Part shown: positions 1-8,224 of the stretch, one piece after another
Numbering within the stretch: the first letter of the stretch is position 1
Layout: each line of letters opens with the position of its first letter
Source of the DNA: a candidate division Zixibacteria bacterium SM23_81
GTDB lineage: Bacteria; SM23-81
Direction: 5' to 3'
Length of the DNA: 24,785 nucleotides
Assembly (NCBI GenBank): GCA_001304015.1
Contig: LJUY01000042.1
Span: 1 to 24,785, forward strand
The notes under the pieces: generated by a model
Database searches by the model: none
Seen by the model: the letters and a program-made list of their open reading frames with translations, nothing else
What the model was told of the DNA's origin: nothing
Made by a program: the position numbers and the translations under genes

Positions 1-2073
1 GACTGGCATGGTTGGGATTTTGGGGGGACAGCCATCGCCGACAACAATCCCAATGAGGATGAGCCCGTACATGGCACTCACGTCGCTGGGATTGCCGCGG
101 CGGTGACCCACAACGAAGTGGGAGTTGCCGGCATGTCCTGGAACTGCACCATCATGCCGGTGAAGATCTCTCACACCCCATACGATGGCATTCATTTTGG
201 CTTTGAGGGGATTCAGTATGCCATCGACAACGGGGCCGACGTTATCAACCTTAGTTGGGGAGGCACCGGATTCGACCCATTCGAGCAGATGGTCATCGAC
301 AGCGCCTTTGAAAAGGGGGTCATCGTTGTGGCCTCCGCTGGGAATGATCCCCCCTGCTCGCCCCCAGACACCTGTCCACCTCACTATCCGTCTGGATACA
401 ATCACGTTGTCTCTGTGGCCGCTACCAACCAGAGCGACCGGGCCGCCAGCTGGACCTATTACGGAAGCACGGTGGATGTCGCCGCCCCCGGCGTGAGCAT
501 CTGGAACACCTGGTGGAATGATACGTACTCCTTTCTTCAGGGAACCAGCATGTCCTCCCCTGTTGTGGCTGGAGTTGCCGGTTTGCTCAAGTCGGTGGAC
601 CCCGATATAACCAGCGACGAGTTCGAGGCCAAGATGTGGCACACCTCTGATAACATCGACCACCTCAACCCAGCCTATGTGGGCTGGCTGGGTGGTGGAC
701 GGGTGAACGCATATCGGGCCTTATTAAGCGTGATAGAGCCCCTTCTGGCGGTGGATCGAGAAACGTCCGTGGAGGACTCCGGGGGCAACCAGGATGGGCG
801 AGCTGATCCCGGTGAAACGGTGGATTGGATTATCACCTTGGATAATGCCCCTACCTGGCAGTTGGCTCAGGACGTGGGGGTGAAGGTCACCACGCCGGAT
901 GAGACCATCACGTTCCAGGTGGATTCCACGGCGTTTGGCGACATCCCTGAGGGGACAAGTGCGAGCAACGCCAGTAATCCCTTCGAGTTTTCCGTATCAG
1001 ACACCGCCGAGGCTCACTGGGCTATGTTCTACTTTCAAATAGCGGCCAACAGTGGTGCTTATATGGCCATCGACAGCCTGGAGATGATGATCGGTCGTCC
1101 CGAGATCCTGGTGGTAGACGATGACGGTGGTGATGATGTGGAGGAGGCCTATTGGCGGGACCTGGAAAGCCTATCTGTGGTGTTCGACACATGGAATGTG
1201 GCCAAGAGTGGAAAGATCGGCGCCGTGGAGTTGGCTCCTTATCGTGTTGTCATATGGTTAACGGGAGCACAGGAGCAAGCAACCTTAACGGCAGATGATC
1301 GAAATAGTTTGGCCGCCTTTTTGGATCTTGGGGACCGGAGCCTCTTTCTCACTGGCCAAAATATAGGTGACGAGGTCGGGGGGGAGGCTTTCTTCAGCGA
1401 CTATCTTCACGTCTCACACGTGGCCGATACGGTTTTCGGTTTTCCCGTTCTGGAGGGAGTGCCGGGCGATACCATCAGTGGTGACACGGAGCTGTTGATC
1501 GTGGGAGCCGAGCCTCAAAATTCTCCCAGTGCTGTGCAGGCCCTGGCGGGAGCTGTCGATATCTACAGTTATAAAGACGAGCCTCAGGGGCACGTGGCCG
1601 CCACTCGGTTTGAGTCTCCCAAGGGATACAAGGTGGTCTATTTTGCCTTCGGGTTCGAGGGGATCAGGGGGACCAGTGGGTACAGTGACAGTTGGTTTGT
1701 GTTAGAGCGGATTTTAAACTGGTTTGATGTGCAGACGGAATTTACGGACGTCAGTGAGAGCGAGGAAACCGTTGAGGGCCTTCCCCGCAGTTATAGTCTT
1801 TATCAGAATTATCCCAATCCCTTCAACGCCGAGACGGTCATCACTTATCAGCTTCCCAACGGTGTGGGTCCTCAGCTGATCACCTTGCGAATCTATAATA
1901 TTTTGGGGCAGGAGGTACGGACCTTGGTGAGGGAAGTTCAGGGAGTGGGAACGTACCGTGTTCGTTGGGACGGCCGTGATCAGCGCGGGGAGGAAGTGTC
2001 CACCGCGGTCTACTTTTATCGGTTGGAGTCTGGGGACTTCTCTCTTATCAAGAAGATGGTGCTGTTGAAGTAG
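1..2073 (+). CDS. Subtilisin-like (S8) serine protease with C-terminal sorting domain, 5' end missing
   Basis: The reading frame is open from base 1, so the N-terminus (signal peptide, propeptide and catalytic Asp) lies outside the window; 690 residues are visible. Seen: the histidine motif HGTHVAG, with the catalytic His codon at 70-72; the oxyanion Asn in ASAGN (343-345); and the serine motif GTSMSSP, with the Ser codon at 547-549. After the protease domain come a Ca-binding-like DSGGNQDGRADPGE segment, a domain opening with ILVVDDDGGDD, and a last ~90 residues of FlgD-like/T9SS-type sorting fold (YQNYPNPFN, IYNILGQEVRTL, YFYRLESGDF). Established: such C-terminal domains mark secreted proteins in FCB-group bacteria. 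Inferred: an extracellular or surface protease. The GTG at 103 is internal, because the His motif lies upstream of it in the same frame. No type IX secretion machinery is visible in this window. Confidence 0.93.
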   Translation, partial: DWHGWDFGGTAIADNNPNEDEPVHGTHVAGIAAAVTHNEVGVAGMSWNCTIMPVKISHTPYDGIHFGFEGIQYAIDNGADVINLSWGGTGFDPFEQMVIDSAFEKGVIVVASAGNDPPCSPPDTCPPHYPSGYNHVVSVAATNQSDRAASWTYYGSTVDVAAPGVSIWNTWWNDTYSFLQGTSMSSPVVAGVAGLLKSVDPDITSDEFEAKMWHTSDNIDHLNPAYVGWLGGGRVNAYRALLSVIEPLLAVDRETSVEDSGGNQDGRADPGETVDWIITLDNAPTWQLAQDVGVKVTTPDETITFQVDSTAFGDIPEGTSASNASNPFEFSVSDTAEAHWAMFYFQIAANSGAYMAIDSLEMMIGRPEILVVDDDGGDDVEEAYWRDLESLSVVFDTWNVAKSGKIGAVELAPYRVVIWLTGAQEQATLTADDRNSLAAFLDLGDRSLFLTGQNIGDEVGGEAFFSDYLHVSHVADTVFGFPVLEGVPGDTISGDTELLIVGAEPQNSPSAVQALAGAVDIYSYKDEPQGHVAATRFESPKGYKVVYFAFGFEGIRGTSGYSDSWFVLERILNWFDVQTEFTDVSESEETVEGLPRSYSLYQNYPNPFNAETVITYQLPNGVGPQLITLRIYNILGQEVRTLVREVQGVGTYRVRWDGRDQRGEEVSTAVYFYRLESGDFSLIKKMVLLK

Positions 2074-2108
2074 GAAAGTGGAGAGAAAGTCTATCCACAA
2101 ATGTCTTC

Positions 2109-2144
2109 GGGGAGGCTTCTCGGTAAGCCTCCCCAGTGTTTTAG
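2109..2144 (+). terminator. Rho-independent terminator after the protease gene
   Basis: A perfect 10-bp stem (GGGGAGGCTT at 2109-2118 with AAGCCTCCCC at 2125-2134) closes a 6-base loop and is followed by AGTGTTTTAG. It starts 35 bases after the protease stop codon. The T tract is short, so efficiency is uncertain. Confidence 0.8.
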
Positions 2145-2247
2145 GGCCTATAGAATTCAATCGTGTCGTTGGAGACGGTGGGAAAAACAGCTGAAGCTTT
2201 CACCATGCTGCCCGAATAACCTGTTTCTTATCTCATCCAAAAAATAC

Positions 2248-2276
2248 TTGACAAGAACCCCGGTCGATGTTATTTT
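2248..2276 (+). promoter_or_regulatory. Sigma-70 type promoter for exbB-exbD-exbD-tonB
   Basis: TTGACA at 2248-2253 matches the -35 consensus exactly. After 17 bases comes TATTTT at 2271-2276 as the -10. Transcription would begin near 2283 and leave a leader of about 140 bases before exbB. Confidence 0.7.
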
Positions 2277-2330
2277 GCCTTTTGAAATAAAGTCTTAGCC
2301 AAAGGTACGATTTGACGACGGGAGGGTTCT

Positions 2331-2366
2331 ATGGAAAATAGGGCATCTTCGAAGGAAGGTGCATAG
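2331..2366 (+). CDS. Possible 11-residue leader peptide upstream of exbB
   Basis: ATG at 2331 follows a strong Shine-Dalgarno (GGGAGGG, 2320-2326) at a good distance and opens a frame of 11 codons (MENRASSKEGA) that stops with TAG at 2364-2366. It lies inside the predicted leader of the exbB transcript. No regulatory composition, such as runs of one amino acid, is visible. It may be a translated upstream ORF or a chance combination. Confidence 0.3.
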   Translation: MENRASSKEGA

Positions 2367-2426
2367 TTGAAATTGCTGAAGTGAAAGTAACTATCTATTC
2401 ACCCCGTCCGAGGGAGGATCGGTTAG

Positions 2427-3065
2427 ATGGTTGAGCTGTTTATTAAGGGTGGTCCTTTCATGTGGCCTTTGCTTTTCGCGCTTATCGTCGGCATTGCCGT
2501 GGCTATCGTGAAATTTTGGACCCTAACGAGAGCCTCTATAAACACTCGTAAGTTTTTGGCCAAAATTAAGGGAGCTTTGAGCACGGGCGGCATTGACGGA
2601 GCTACGGAGATTTGTGTGAATACCCGCGGTCCGGTGGCCTCCATCTTTCATGCCGGACTCCTTCGCGCTGGCCGAGGGGTAGAGTATGTGGAAAAGGCCA
2701 TTGAGGGCGCAGCCACTATCGAGATGGCCTTTCTGGAGCGCGGCATGGTCTGGCTGGCCACTGTGGCCAATATCGCACCCCTGTTGGGATTTTTGGGAAC
2801 GGTGAGCGGGATGATCAAAGCGTTCACGGCCATCGCCATGGCGGGGGATATCGAACCCTCCTTGGTGGCATCGGGAATTTCTGAAGCGTTGATCACCACC
2901 GCTACAGGGTTGGCCATCGCCATCCCCATTCAGGCTTTACATAACTTTTTCGTCTCTAGGATCGATAAGCTGATCATCGAGATGGAGGAAAGTTCCTCCG
3001 ATCTGGTGGATACCCTAACCGAGATTGAGCAACATGCGGCGGCTCCAGCTGCAGCGAGGAGCTGA
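2427..3065 (+). CDS. exbB: MotA/TolQ/ExbB proton channel family protein
   Basis: Inner-membrane proton channel subunit that, with ExbD and TonB, passes proton-motive force to outer-membrane transporters. At 212 residues it has the family layout: an N-terminal membrane segment (about residues 10-30, FMWPLLFALIVGIAVAIVKFW), a cytoplasmic loop, and two more membrane helices in the C-terminal half. These helices contain the conserved region IAPLLGFLGTVSGMIKAF and the Thr/Gly/Ala-rich helix ISEALITTATGLAIAIPIQ. A Shine-Dalgarno GGGAGG (2412-2417) stands 9 bases before the ATG. It is the first gene of a four-gene operon, 5 bases before exbD1. The two ExbD subunits and TonB behind it favour ExbB over TolQ or MotA. 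Confidence 0.92.
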   Translation: MVELFIKGGPFMWPLLFALIVGIAVAIVKFWTLTRASINTRKFLAKIKGALSTGGIDGATEICVNTRGPVASIFHAGLLRAGRGVEYVEKAIEGAATIEMAFLERGMVWLATVANIAPLLGFLGTVSGMIKAFTAIAMAGDIEPSLVASGISEALITTATGLAIAIPIQALHNFFVSRIDKLIIEMEESSSDLVDTLTEIEQHAAAPAAARS

Positions 3066-3070
3066 GGTCG

Positions 3071-3469
3071 ATGAAAATACAGAGAAGAATTCGGGCCAGC
3101 GAGGAAATCCCCACTTGCTCCATGGCTGACATCGCCTTTCTGCTCATCATTTTCTTTCTGGTCACGACTACCATGTCTATGGAGAGAGGTCTGGGCTTGC
3201 AATTGCCAGCTCTGGGACAGGGTAAAAAAGTTCCCAAGAAAAACCTTATGCACATCTGGATCAACGCATCCAATGAGGTGGCCATCGGGGGTGAGATCAC
3301 TGCCATTGGCGAGATCGAGAGCATCATTCGCCAGAGGCTGGTTGAGAATCCAAACCTGATCGTCTCGGTCAAGACCGACCCGGCGGCTCAATATAAAACC
3401 ATGATCGATGTCTTGGACGAGCTGAAGTTGGCGGAGGCCCCGCGGATCTCATTAGCCTCTCCCGACTAG
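3071..3469 (+). CDS. exbD: ExbD/TolR family biopolymer transport protein (copy 1)
   Basis: A 132-residue protein with a short cytoplasmic N-terminus, one membrane helix (about residues 18-38, MADIAFLLIIFFLVTTTMSM) and a periplasmic domain. Asp20, at the start of the helix in MADIAF, is the position of the proton-carrying Asp known from ExbD/TolR. It starts 5 bases after exbB and is followed 20 bases later by a second exbD. The periplasmic halves of the two copies share the same pattern (a LMHIWIN / LCHVWVN strand, a VSVKTDP / VSLKADQ strand, and a C-terminal VLDELKLA / VMEELKRA helix), so they are paralogues. They could form a mixed ExbD dimer in the ExbB pore. Confidence 0.92.
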   Translation: MKIQRRIRASEEIPTCSMADIAFLLIIFFLVTTTMSMERGLGLQLPALGQGKKVPKKNLMHIWINASNEVAIGGEITAIGEIESIIRQRLVENPNLIVSVKTDPAAQYKTMIDVLDELKLAEAPRISLASPD

Positions 3470-3489
3470 CTGTATGTGGGGGGCGTTTC

Positions 3490-3900
3490 ATGAAATTCTT
3501 ACGTAAATCAAAGATCAGGGAGCTCATTCCCACCAGCTCCATGGCCGATATTGCGTTTCTTTTATTGATCTTTTTCATGGTGACTACCGTCTTCCGCATC
3601 TATCACGGACTGGACGTCCTGTTACCACGAGCCGAGGCTACCCAAAAGATCGAGACAAAGAGGAATCTGTGCCATGTTTGGGTGAACACCAAGGGCCAGA
3701 TTTCCATTGACGACATGCTGGTAGAGGTGCCCCTGGTTTACCCGGTGGTGCTGGAAAAGATGCGCGACAATCCACGGATTATCGTTTCATTAAAGGCAGA
3801 CCAGAATGCCAGATTTGGGGTCTTGTCCGACGTGATGGAGGAGCTGAAGAGAGCCCAGGCGCTGCGAGTGAATTTCGCCACAGATAGAGAGATGAAGTGA
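3490..3900 (+). CDS. exbD: ExbD/TolR family biopolymer transport protein (copy 2)
   Basis: A 136-residue ExbD with the same layout as its upstream neighbour: N-terminal MKFLRKSKIRELIP, then a single membrane helix starting SSMADIAFLLLIFFMVTT, with the proton-carrying Asp again at residue 20, then a periplasmic domain. It is preceded by a GGGGGGCG stretch that may act as a ribosome binding site. It ends 11 bases before tonB. Paired exbD genes behind a single exbB are a familiar arrangement in FCB-group bacteria. Which copy contacts TonB cannot be read from the sequence. Confidence 0.92.
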   Translation: MKFLRKSKIRELIPTSSMADIAFLLLIFFMVTTVFRIYHGLDVLLPRAEATQKIETKRNLCHVWVNTKGQISIDDMLVEVPLVYPVVLEKMRDNPRIIVSLKADQNARFGVLSDVMEELKRAQALRVNFATDREMK

Positions 3901-3911
3901 GGTGAAAGGCC

Positions 3912-4535
3912 ATGGTTCATAAAAATCCCAAAGTGAATCTGAGAAGTCAATATAAGGAGGTCTTCGAAAAGGCTTTGATCCTCTCTCTGGCGCTCCATCT
4001 GTTCGTCTTTCTCACCTACACGAGGGTAGAGGTTAAGCCTTACGAGACGATAGCCAAGCAGGTGGTCGTTGAAGTTCAGGATATACCTGAGACTCAACAG
4101 GTTAAGAAACTCCCTCCGCCTCCCAGGCCCGCCGTGCCCATCGAATCAGAGAGCGAGGACCTTCCCGAGGATGTGACCATCGAAACCACGGACTTGCGCG
4201 TGGATGTGGCCCCGCCACCTCCACCCCCTCCCATGGCTGATGAGTTTGTGGCCTACGACACACCTCCCAAGCTGATTAAACTAGTGAAGCCCAAATATCC
4301 GGATATCGCCAGAAAGGCGGGGATCGAGGGAATGGTTATCCTGAAGATCCTGGTGGATGTGGATGGCAAAGTGATCGACGCTAAAGTTCTCAAATCCCTA
4401 GGCAACGTCGGCTGCGATGAGGCAGCTATTGAGGCCGCCAAGAAGTGTCAGTTTGAGCCGGCCTTGCAGCGCGACAAACCAGTGAGGGTGTGGGTCAGCT
4501 ACCCGGTGAGGTTCGTTCTCAAGGATGCCCAGTAG
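3912..4535 (+). CDS. tonB: TonB family energy-transducing protein
   Basis: A 207-residue protein with the three parts expected of TonB: a basic N-terminus with one membrane anchor (about residues 23-40, ALILSLALHLFVFLTYTR); a proline-rich periplasmic linker (PPPPRP near residue 60, and a PPPPPPP run near residue 97); and a C-terminal TonB domain of about 80 residues beginning PKYPDIARKAGIEGMVILK and ending in WVSYPVRFVL. It closes the exbB-exbD-exbD-tonB operon and is followed by a terminator. It should couple the ExbBD motor to TonB-dependent outer-membrane receptors. No receptor gene lies in the window, so the substrate is unknown. Confidence 0.93.
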   Translation: MVHKNPKVNLRSQYKEVFEKALILSLALHLFVFLTYTRVEVKPYETIAKQVVVEVQDIPETQQVKKLPPPPRPAVPIESESEDLPEDVTIETTDLRVDVAPPPPPPPMADEFVAYDTPPKLIKLVKPKYPDIARKAGIEGMVILKILVDVDGKVIDAKVLKSLGNVGCDEAAIEAAKKCQFEPALQRDKPVRVWVSYPVRFVLKDAQ

Positions 4536-4581
4536 GGGATGTGATATCTTCAATATATATCGGCGATTCTCAGATGAGAAG

Positions 4582-4611
4582 AGGCAGTGGTGTTTACCCT
4601 GCCTTTTTCTT
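4582..4611 (+). terminator. Terminator after tonB
   Basis: AGGCAG (4582-4587) pairs with CTGCCT (4599-4604), with GG/CC pairing inside after a one-base bulge. A TTTTTCTTT tract follows. It lies 46 bases downstream of the tonB stop. Confidence 0.65.
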
Positions 4612-4682
4612 TATGAAAAACTGAAACTTTCTGGTTTTTCAAACGTTAAACTGAATACGTGAGCTCATATTTTGACCCTCAT

Positions 4683-4688
4683 AGGAGG
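4683..4688 (+). promoter_or_regulatory. Ribosome binding site fixing the Yip1 start
   Basis: A perfect AGGAGG stands 7 bases before ATG 4696. The upstream in-frame TTG at 4672 has no such site and would place the Shine-Dalgarno inside the gene, so 4696 is the start. Confidence 0.8.
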
Positions 4689-4695
4689 AAAGGCT

Positions 4696-5472
4696 ATGGA
4701 TGATGAAGAGAGAGCTGTCGAAGGCCAAGAGCCGGCAGAGAAGTTAGGACCAACGGAGCAACCCCGTACCATGAACGGTTTCCAGCGAGTGTGGGGGACG
4801 CTCTTTGAACCCAGCAAGGTCTTTGCCTCATTGAACCAAAAGCCCACATGGCTCCTACCAGTGATCATCCTGATCGTTCTCGTCATGGTCACCAGCATTG
4901 TCACAAGACCTTTGCAGATTCAGGAACAGATTCATAGAATCGAGGAGAACGAGAGGTTGACTCCAGAGCAGAAGGAGCGGTTCAGCGAGATGGTTCATGA
5001 GCGAGCGAACCAGCCGGTTTGGAAGGTTTTCGGATACATCATGCCTGTGGTGGGCGTCTTCATATACGTCATGCTGCTCACCGCCATCTGGTATTTTGGA
5101 GGAAACGTTCTTTTAGGCGGTGACGCGACTTTCAAAAAGGTTCTCAGCATTTTCAGTTATTCGACTCTCGTAGCCATTCCTGGAACCATCGTTAAGGTGC
5201 CTTTGATGTTGGCCAAAAAGACCGTTCATGTGCAGACCAGCTTAGCCGCTCTGATGCCATCGGGAAGCGACGACAGTGTGCTTTTTAAAATCCTTGCTAA
5301 GTTTGACATATTCAACATCTGGCAATATATTCTGTTTGCCATGGGATTGGCCATTATCTACAAATTCACAGTGAAAAAATCTGCTGGCTTGGTCATCGCT
5401 TTTTATGGGATATGGATTATCATCAGCGTTAGCTTCAGTGTTCTGACTAAAGGGCGATTTGCGTTTGGATAA
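4696..5472 (+). CDS. Yip1-domain integral membrane protein
   Basis: A 258-residue membrane protein: an acidic, soluble N-terminal ~25 residues, then the region FQRVWGTLFEPSKVFASLNQKPTWLLPV that typically opens bacterial Yip1 (PF04893) proteins, then about five hydrophobic helices (for example LLPVIILIVLVMVTSI, YIMPVVGVFIYVMLLTAIWYF, YILFAMGLAIIY and VIAFYGIWIIISVSF). A charged, likely soluble loop, RIEENERLTPEQKERFSEM, separates helices 1 and 2. Yip1 proteins in eukaryotes act in vesicle traffic; the bacterial relatives have no settled function. Here it heads a run that continues into a TolC/MacA/ABC exporter, which suggests an accessory role in that export system. That role is inference from position only. 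Confidence 0.8.
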   Translation: MDDEERAVEGQEPAEKLGPTEQPRTMNGFQRVWGTLFEPSKVFASLNQKPTWLLPVIILIVLVMVTSIVTRPLQIQEQIHRIEENERLTPEQKERFSEMVHERANQPVWKVFGYIMPVVGVFIYVMLLTAIWYFGGNVLLGGDATFKKVLSIFSYSTLVAIPGTIVKVPLMLAKKTVHVQTSLAALMPSGSDDSVLFKILAKFDIFNIWQYILFAMGLAIIYKFTVKKSAGLVIAFYGIWIIISVSFSVLTKGRFAFG

Positions 5473-5550
5473 TCACCGCGAGAAAGGGACATGCGCAGGA
5501 ATGAATAGGATGGAAAATACTCTATGAATAGCCTCGAGGATGGTGATGTG

Positions 5551-6897
5551 ATGAAGGTTAAAACCGAATTCATGCTGGGTCTTCTGTTTTTGAACATCTT
5601 TTTTATGGCAGGGATTTGGGTTCCAGTAAGAGCAGAGGAACATCCCACCTCTGCCGTTCGGACGCTGACGGTGGAGGAGTGCATCTCCATCGCTTTGAAG
5701 TACAACGCCGACGCCGTGATAGCAGAGAAAAACATGCAATCAGCGGCTGCGGGAGTGAAGGGGTCGGTAGCCAACTTCCTCCCTCAACTGGACGCCAGAT
5801 CATCTTACACACGCTCACCAGTTGAGACATTCACAGATCCCATCACAGGCCTCACCCGGGAGGAAGACCCTGATTGGTATACAGTTACCTTTAGCCTCAG
5901 TCAATCTTTGTACCGAGGGGGTTACAACCTGGCCAATCTCTCCTATGCCCGTGCGGGGCACCAAAAGGCCAAAGATAGTCATGAGCAAACTAAGCAATCG
6001 CTGGCCTTGGAAGTCAAGTTGCGGTATTTCGACCTCCTAAAGGCCATGCGGTTATTGCAGGTGGCCGAAGAGCAGGTGCGCAGTTCACAGGAGCAGGTGA
6101 AGCTGGAGGAGAGTCTTTACCAGATCGGGGCAACCACAAAAGCCAATTTGCTGCGGGCCCAGGTAAAACTGGGAGCAGACAGGCTCAGCCACATCTCGGC
6201 TCGCAACAGTCTGAGTATTGCTCGGGCTAATGTAAATGACATTCTGGGCTGGCCTCTGGATACCCCATTTGAGCTGGTCGATAACCTCACCGTGGAGAGA
6301 GCAGTAATTGACTTAGCAACCCTCATTGAGAAAGCCATAGGTAATCATCCTTCGGTCCGAAGAGCCGAGGCTCAGCGCCGACAAGCCAAGGCCTCCCTGG
6401 GGATGGCCAAAAGCGGCCGGATGCCCTCTCTTTCAGCTAGTGGCAGCTACTCCTGGGGCGACAGCGACCGACCAAAGAATCTGGAGGACTGGAAGGATAA
6501 CGATTCCTGGAGGATCGGTCTATCCCTTAATGTGCCCATTTTCGATGGCTTCTCCACAAAATCCAACATCCGCCAGGCCCGGCTAAACTTGACCATAGCT
6601 CAGGAGGAGTTGGAGCAGGCCAAACGGGATGTCGCCCTTGCCGTCAAGCAGGCCTATTTGAATGTGATCGAGGCGGAGGAGCGGATAGAGGTCACCGAGG
6701 AAAGCCTGGCGTTAGCGGAGGAAGAAAGACGGTTGGCCGAGGAGAGGTATCGGCTGGGAGCTAGCTTTTTGTTGGAGCTGATAGATTCTCAGGTGGCTTA
6801 CTCCACTGCTCAGACAAATAATATCTCCGCCCTGTATGACTACCAACTTGCCCTCGCGCAATTAGAACATTCTGTTGGTAATCCCATTGCTCCTTGA
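5551..6897 (+). CDS. TolC-family outer membrane efflux protein
   Basis: Outer-membrane channel of a tripartite exporter. The ~448 residues begin with a signal peptide (MKVKTEFMLGLLFLNIFFMA... ending near VRAEE) and contain the two-fold repeat of the OEP family: LTVEECISIALKYNADAVIAEKNM... in the first half and LIEKAIGNHPSVRRAEAQRRQAKAS... in the second, each leading into long coiled-coil helices. Typical motifs include LSQSLYRGG, ISLNVPIFDGF-type strands (LSLNVPIFDGFS) and LAEERYRLGASFLLELIDSQ. An in-frame ATG at 5524 would put nine charged or polar residues before the signal peptide, so ATG 5551, preceded by CGAGGA (5535-5540), is preferred. The adaptor gene follows after 15 bases. Confidence 0.9.
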   Translation: MKVKTEFMLGLLFLNIFFMAGIWVPVRAEEHPTSAVRTLTVEECISIALKYNADAVIAEKNMQSAAAGVKGSVANFLPQLDARSSYTRSPVETFTDPITGLTREEDPDWYTVTFSLSQSLYRGGYNLANLSYARAGHQKAKDSHEQTKQSLALEVKLRYFDLLKAMRLLQVAEEQVRSSQEQVKLEESLYQIGATTKANLLRAQVKLGADRLSHISARNSLSIARANVNDILGWPLDTPFELVDNLTVERAVIDLATLIEKAIGNHPSVRRAEAQRRQAKASLGMAKSGRMPSLSASGSYSWGDSDRPKNLEDWKDNDSWRIGLSLNVPIFDGFSTKSNIRQARLNLTIAQEELEQAKRDVALAVKQAYLNVIEAEERIEVTEESLALAEEERRLAEERYRLGASFLLELIDSQVAYSTAQTNNISALYDYQLALAQLEHSVGNPIAP

Positions 6898-6899
6898 GT

Positions 6900-6905
6900 A
6901 GGAGG
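6900..6905 (+). promoter_or_regulatory. Ribosome binding site fixing the adaptor start
   Basis: AGGAGG stands 7 bases before ATG 6913, overlapping the last base region of the tolC-like gene. The upstream in-frame TTG (6907) is only one base from the Shine-Dalgarno and cannot be the start. Confidence 0.8.
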
Positions 6906-6912
6906 TTTGTGC

Positions 6913-8220
6913 ATGGCCACAAAAAAGAAAAAGGTGATCAGCGGCCTCGCCGTCGCCCTTGTTGTGATCGTTATCATCGTGCTCAATTTGGTAAGGAGCT
7001 CTGAGAAGGCCATCCAAGTTCAGGCCGAGGAGGTCAACAGGGGTAAGATCACCTCCACCGTTTCCGCCGCCGGCAAAGTGCAGCCTGAGACGGAAGTGGA
7101 CATCAGCGCCAACGTCAGCGGGAAAATCGTCCGACTGGGAGTGAAGGAAGGACAGCGGGTGGAACAGGGTCAGTTCTTAGTCCAACTGGACCGCAACCGC
7201 TACCAGGCCTTGGTGGATCAGGCACAGGCACAGCTCACCTCGGCGGAGGCTCGTCTCGTCGAGGCGGAGGCCGAATATCGCAGGGTCAAGGAGCTATTCG
7301 ACGCAAATCTAGCCTCTGAGGCGGACCTGGAGGCGGCCAAGGCACGAAGAGACGTGGACAAAGCGAACCACGGCGCCGCCAAGGCATATCTGGATAAGGC
7401 GCGGGATGATCTTTCCAAGACCACCATCCTCTCGCCCATGGCGGGAACAGTCTCACAACTCAACTCAGAAGAGGGCGAGGTGGTCCTGGGGACGGAGCAA
7501 TTTTCCGGAACGGTGATTATGACCGTCGCCGACCTTTCCCAGATGGAGGTGGAGACCGATGTGGATGAGACGGACATCGTGGATGTGCGAGTGGGCCAGG
7601 CGGCCAAGATAGAGGTGGATGCTCTCCCGGATACGGTGCTCGAGGGGAAAGTCACAGAGATCGCCAACACGGCCTTCACCCTTGGCCGCGGCACCCAGGA
7701 AGAGGTGACCAACTTCAAAGTGAAGGTGGCCATTCTCGACGATATTTCCAGCCTCAGACCCGGGATGTCAGCCACCGTTGACATCGAAACAGCGTCCTAC
7801 GAGGATGTTCTGTACGTACCCATCCAGTGCGTGGTGATGCGTTCACCGAAGGCTGAGAAAGGCGAAAAAGAAGAGAAGGACGAAAAAGAAGAGAAGAGCA
7901 AAAAAGAGGAAGAAGGGGCATCGGAAGAGGGGACTGGCGACACCGGGGAGCCCACCGAACCCGACTCGGGAGATCGGGAAGACAAAAAGGAGGAGGAACG
8001 GGCACCCATCGAAGTGGTCTTCGTGGTGGAAGATGATGCCGCCAAGATGGTGCCGGTCAAGACCGGCATCAGCAGTGACACGGATACAGAGATCCTTTCC
8101 GGCTTGGAGGGAGGAGAGATGATCGTCACCGGGAGCTATCGAGCCCTCAGAGATTTACGCGATGGCCAAAAAGTGAAGATCGAGAAGCAACCGGAGGGAA
8201 AATCTGGGGAAGAGGAATGA
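6913..8220 (+). CDS. Periplasmic adaptor (membrane fusion protein), MacA/HlyD type
   Basis: A 435-residue protein linking an inner-membrane ABC transporter to a TolC channel. Seen: an N-terminal membrane anchor ([17 protein letters not shown]); the first half of a lipoyl/barrel-sandwich domain ([38 protein letters not shown]); a coiled-coil hairpin (about residues 95-165, rich in Ala/Glu/Arg); the second lipoyl half ([21 protein letters not shown]); and beta-barrel and membrane-proximal domains ending [21 protein letters not shown]. Unusual: about 50 residues (313-363) of Lys/Glu- then Glu/Gly/Pro/Asp-rich low-complexity sequence split the C-terminal part after the strand [11 protein letters not shown]. 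Position between tolC-like and ATPase genes supports the MacA-like role. The substrate is unknown. Confidence 0.9.
   Translation: MATKKKKVISGLAVALVVIVIIVLNLVRSSEKAIQVQAEEVNRGKITSTVSAAGKVQPETEVDISANVSGKIVRLGVKEGQRVEQGQFLVQLDRNRYQALVDQAQAQLTSAEARLVEAEAEYRRVKELFDANLASEADLEAAKARRDVDKANHGAAKAYLDKARDDLSKTTILSPMAGTVSQLNSEEGEVVLGTEQFSGTVIMTVADLSQMEVETDVDETDIVDVRVGQAAKIEVDALPDTVLEGKVTEIANTAFTLGRGTQEEVTNFKVKVAILDDISSLRPGMSATVDIETASYEDVLYVPIQCVVMRSPKAEKGEKEEKDEKEEKSKKEEEGASEEGTGDTGEPTEPDSGDREDKKEEERAPIEVVFVVEDDAAKMVPVKTGISSDTDTEILSGLEGGEMIVTGSYRALRDLRDGQKVKIEKQPEGKSGEEE
7861..7914 (+). repeat. Three 18-base tandem repeats encoding a Lys/Glu-rich insert
   Basis: Units at 7861-7878 and 7879-7896 differ by one base (GGC versus GAC at the start). 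The third unit, 7897-7914, is a diverged copy. They encode repeats of the pattern G/D-E-K-E-E-K, all in frame within the adaptor gene. Confidence 0.8.
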
Positions 8221-8224
8221 GGGG

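Larger units (their letters stand above)
2074..2426. other. Intergenic stretch between protease gene and exbB operon
   Basis: This 353-base gap holds the protease terminator (2109-2144), a sigma-70 type promoter (2248-2276) and a possible 11-codon leader ORF (2331-2366). The stretch 2145-2247 shows nothing recognisable. The longer overlapping ORFs here have no protein-like composition. Confidence 0.7.

Noticed and set aside
5524-5550. ATG 5524 as the start of the TolC-like gene
   Set aside because: It would add nine mainly polar or charged residues ahead of an otherwise normal signal peptide starting at ATG 5551.
7218-7784. A 188-codon minus-strand frame inside the adaptor gene
   Set aside because: Ser/Ala/Thr-rich shadow of the GC-biased adaptor coding frame; the plus-strand protein has full domain structure.
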